Shown piece by piece: positions 6,193 to 7,193 of a stretch of DNA of 7,193 bases. Under the pieces are notes generated by a model, which was not told where the DNA came from, searched no databases, and was given only the letters and a program-made list of their open reading frames with translations. The position numbers and the translations under genes were made by a program. Positions within the stretch are counted from its first letter, which is position 1. Each line of letters opens with the position of its first letter. Origin of the DNA: Candidatus Zhuqueibacterota bacterium (GTDB taxonomy: Bacteria; KSB1; UBA2214); contig JAKJDB010000122.1 of assembly GCA_022706175.1 (NCBI GenBank), forward strand, positions 1 through 7,193. Direction: 5' to 3'.

Positions 6193-7193
6193 TCACTGAA
6201 AGGTGAGGTCGAGGACCACGATCTCGGGGCGGTTGCCCAGACGCACCGGCGGTCCCCAGGTGCCGGCGCCTGAAGAGACGTAATAGTGGGTCTCTCCTCT
6301 GCGCCCGTATCCCCAGCTGATCTCATAGATCCGTTGGGTGATCCATTGGAAGGGCCAGATCTGACCGTGATGGGTATGGCCGGAGAGCTGCAGGGCGACG
6401 CCCGCGGCCTCGGCCTCCTCCAACCCAAAGGGCTGATGATCCATGAGGACGACAGGCAGATCATCGTCCGGCAGCGACGCTTTGAGTTGCGCCAGAGCGG
6501 TGCGGCTTCCTTTCATATAAACGCTCTGGCGGTCATCCCGGCCCAGCAGATAAAAGGCATTGTTTACGCGTACGCCCTCATCGCGCAGCACATCGAGTCC
6601 GCCTTTTTCCATGAGCGCGATGGAAGCGCGCACATCGGCGAAATAATCATGATTGCCGAGCACCGCATAGGCGCCGTAACGGCTGCGCAACGCCTGCAGG
6701 GAGCCGATCAACTCTTCGCGGTCCAGGCGGGTGACATCTTCATCGAACAGATCGCCGACGATCAGCACCACGTCGGGATCCTGCTGGTTGATCAGCCGGG
6801 CGATCTCGTGAAACCGTTCCGGCGGCAACAGGGCGCCGATGTGAATATCCGAAGCCATAACCACGCGCACGCGCTCATGCCGGCCCTGTTTCTTCGCCAG
6901 CGACAGATTCAGCCGGCGCACCTGCAAATGCCGTGCGTTCCAGGCGCCGGCCAGAGTCATGACCAGCGCGGCAGCCAGGATCGCAGCGTAAACTCGAAGG
7001 CCGGCCGGCCCACCCCACTCTCTCCAGCCCTGCGGCAGCACATGCAGCAGTCGCCCCAGCCCGCGCAACACGTCAGCGCCGACCAGGAGAAAAAACAGGA
7101 ACACCATGGCCGCCAGGTAATAGGCGCCGACATGCACCAGCGGCACGCTCAGACTGCGCAGCGCCGAGTGCTCGAGGAATCGACTCAGAGGAT
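6193..7193 (-). CDS. Membrane-anchored calcineurin-like metallophosphoesterase (YkuE/YaeI type), 5' partial
   Basis: This is a two-metal phosphohydrolase tethered to the membrane. The frame is open through the right edge (in-frame upstream residues read SRFLEHSALRSLSVP), so the start is off the window; the GTG at 7146 is internal. Counting from that GTG as residue 1: hydrophobic helices at about 8-26 and 50-68, then the catalytic domain with the full metallophosphoesterase series D100-x-H102, GDLFD at 131-135, GNHD at 164-167, H237 in MDHQPF, and GHTHHGQ at 256-262. The pattern and the C-terminal SSGAGTWGPPVRLG segment (about 291-304) fit the YkuE/YaeI-like group of membrane-associated phosphoesterases, whose substrates are mostly unsettled (lipid-linked phosphates or phosphodiesters have been suggested). 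UDP-diacylglucosamine hydrolase LpxH is a less likely alternative given the membrane helices and this C-terminus. The gene lies 83 bp upstream of htpG on the same strand and may share a transcript. Confidence 0.92.
   Translation of the reverse strand, partial: PLSRFLEHSALRSLSVPLVHVGAYYLAAMVFLFFLLVGADVLRGLGRLLHVLPQGWREWGGPAGLRVYAAILAAALVMTLAGAWNARHLQVRRLNLSLAKKQGRHERVRVVMASDIHIGALLPPERFHEIARLINQQDPDVVLIVGDLFDEDVTRLDREELIGSLQALRSRYGAYAVLGNHDYFADVRASIALMEKGGLDVLRDEGVRVNNAFYLLGRDDRQSVYMKGSRTALAQLKASLPDDDLPVVLMDHQPFGLEEAEAAGVALQLSGHTHHGQIWPFQWITQRIYEISWGYGRRGETHYYVSSGAGTWGPPVRLGNRPEIVVLDLTFQ

Noticed and set aside
6110..6196. Extended htpG start at GTG 6196, overlapping the phosphoesterase stop
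   Set aside because: The GTG/TGA overlap looks like translational coupling, but the extra 29 residues do not resemble HtpG N-termini and a strong AAGGAG sits directly before the ATG at 6109.
1..7193. CRISPR array, tRNA/rRNA, insertion sequence, toxin-antitoxin or phage-defence module
   Set aside because: I saw no regularly spaced repeats, no cloverleaf-like conserved blocks, no transposase motifs or terminal repeats, and no small gene pairs. Gaps between genes are all under 300 bp and hold only simple hairpins.

Overview
The window is an ordinary stretch of bacterial chromosome, moderately GC-rich by eye. It carries five protein genes in two convergent groups. RsgA and HtpG make a bacterium very likely. 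The enlarged sodium/solute symporter and the CTP-dependent lipid/prenol kinase-like protein are often met in deep-branching phyla such as the FCB group and relatives, but that placement is a guess. I see no rRNA, tRNA, CRISPR array, insertion sequence, phage gene or integration scar.

Plus-strand block (about 1-3946): first, the C-terminal part of an integral-membrane kinase of the dolichol/phytol kinase (CTP-dependent) family, entering from the left edge. After a 128 bp spacer with a plausible sigma-70-type promoter comes rsgA, the circularly permuted GTPase that acts late in 30S subunit maturation. After a further 69 bp comes a 701-residue sodium:solute symporter (SSS family) with two hydrophilic insertions. 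Its strong Shine-Dalgarno sequence shows that it starts at 1841.

Convergence zone (3947-4222, 276 bp): no gene. It holds a nested imperfect hairpin just after the symporter stop and a near-ideal symmetrical stem-loop (13 bp arms at 4074-4106) that can serve as an intrinsic terminator for both converging units.

Minus-strand block (7193 down to 4223): a membrane-anchored calcineurin-like metallophosphoesterase whose 5' end lies beyond the right edge, then an 83 bp spacer with a GC-rich hairpin, then htpG (bacterial Hsp90, 628 residues from the start supported by its ribosome binding site).

The genes do not form one recognisable pathway. They are housekeeping functions: ribosome maturation, chaperone, transport, lipid/isoprenoid phosphorylation and a membrane phosphoesterase. 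I found no convincing undescribed system. The points most worth a second look are the symporter insertions, the htpG leader hairpin, the identity and substrate of the partial kinase, and the structured convergence zone.
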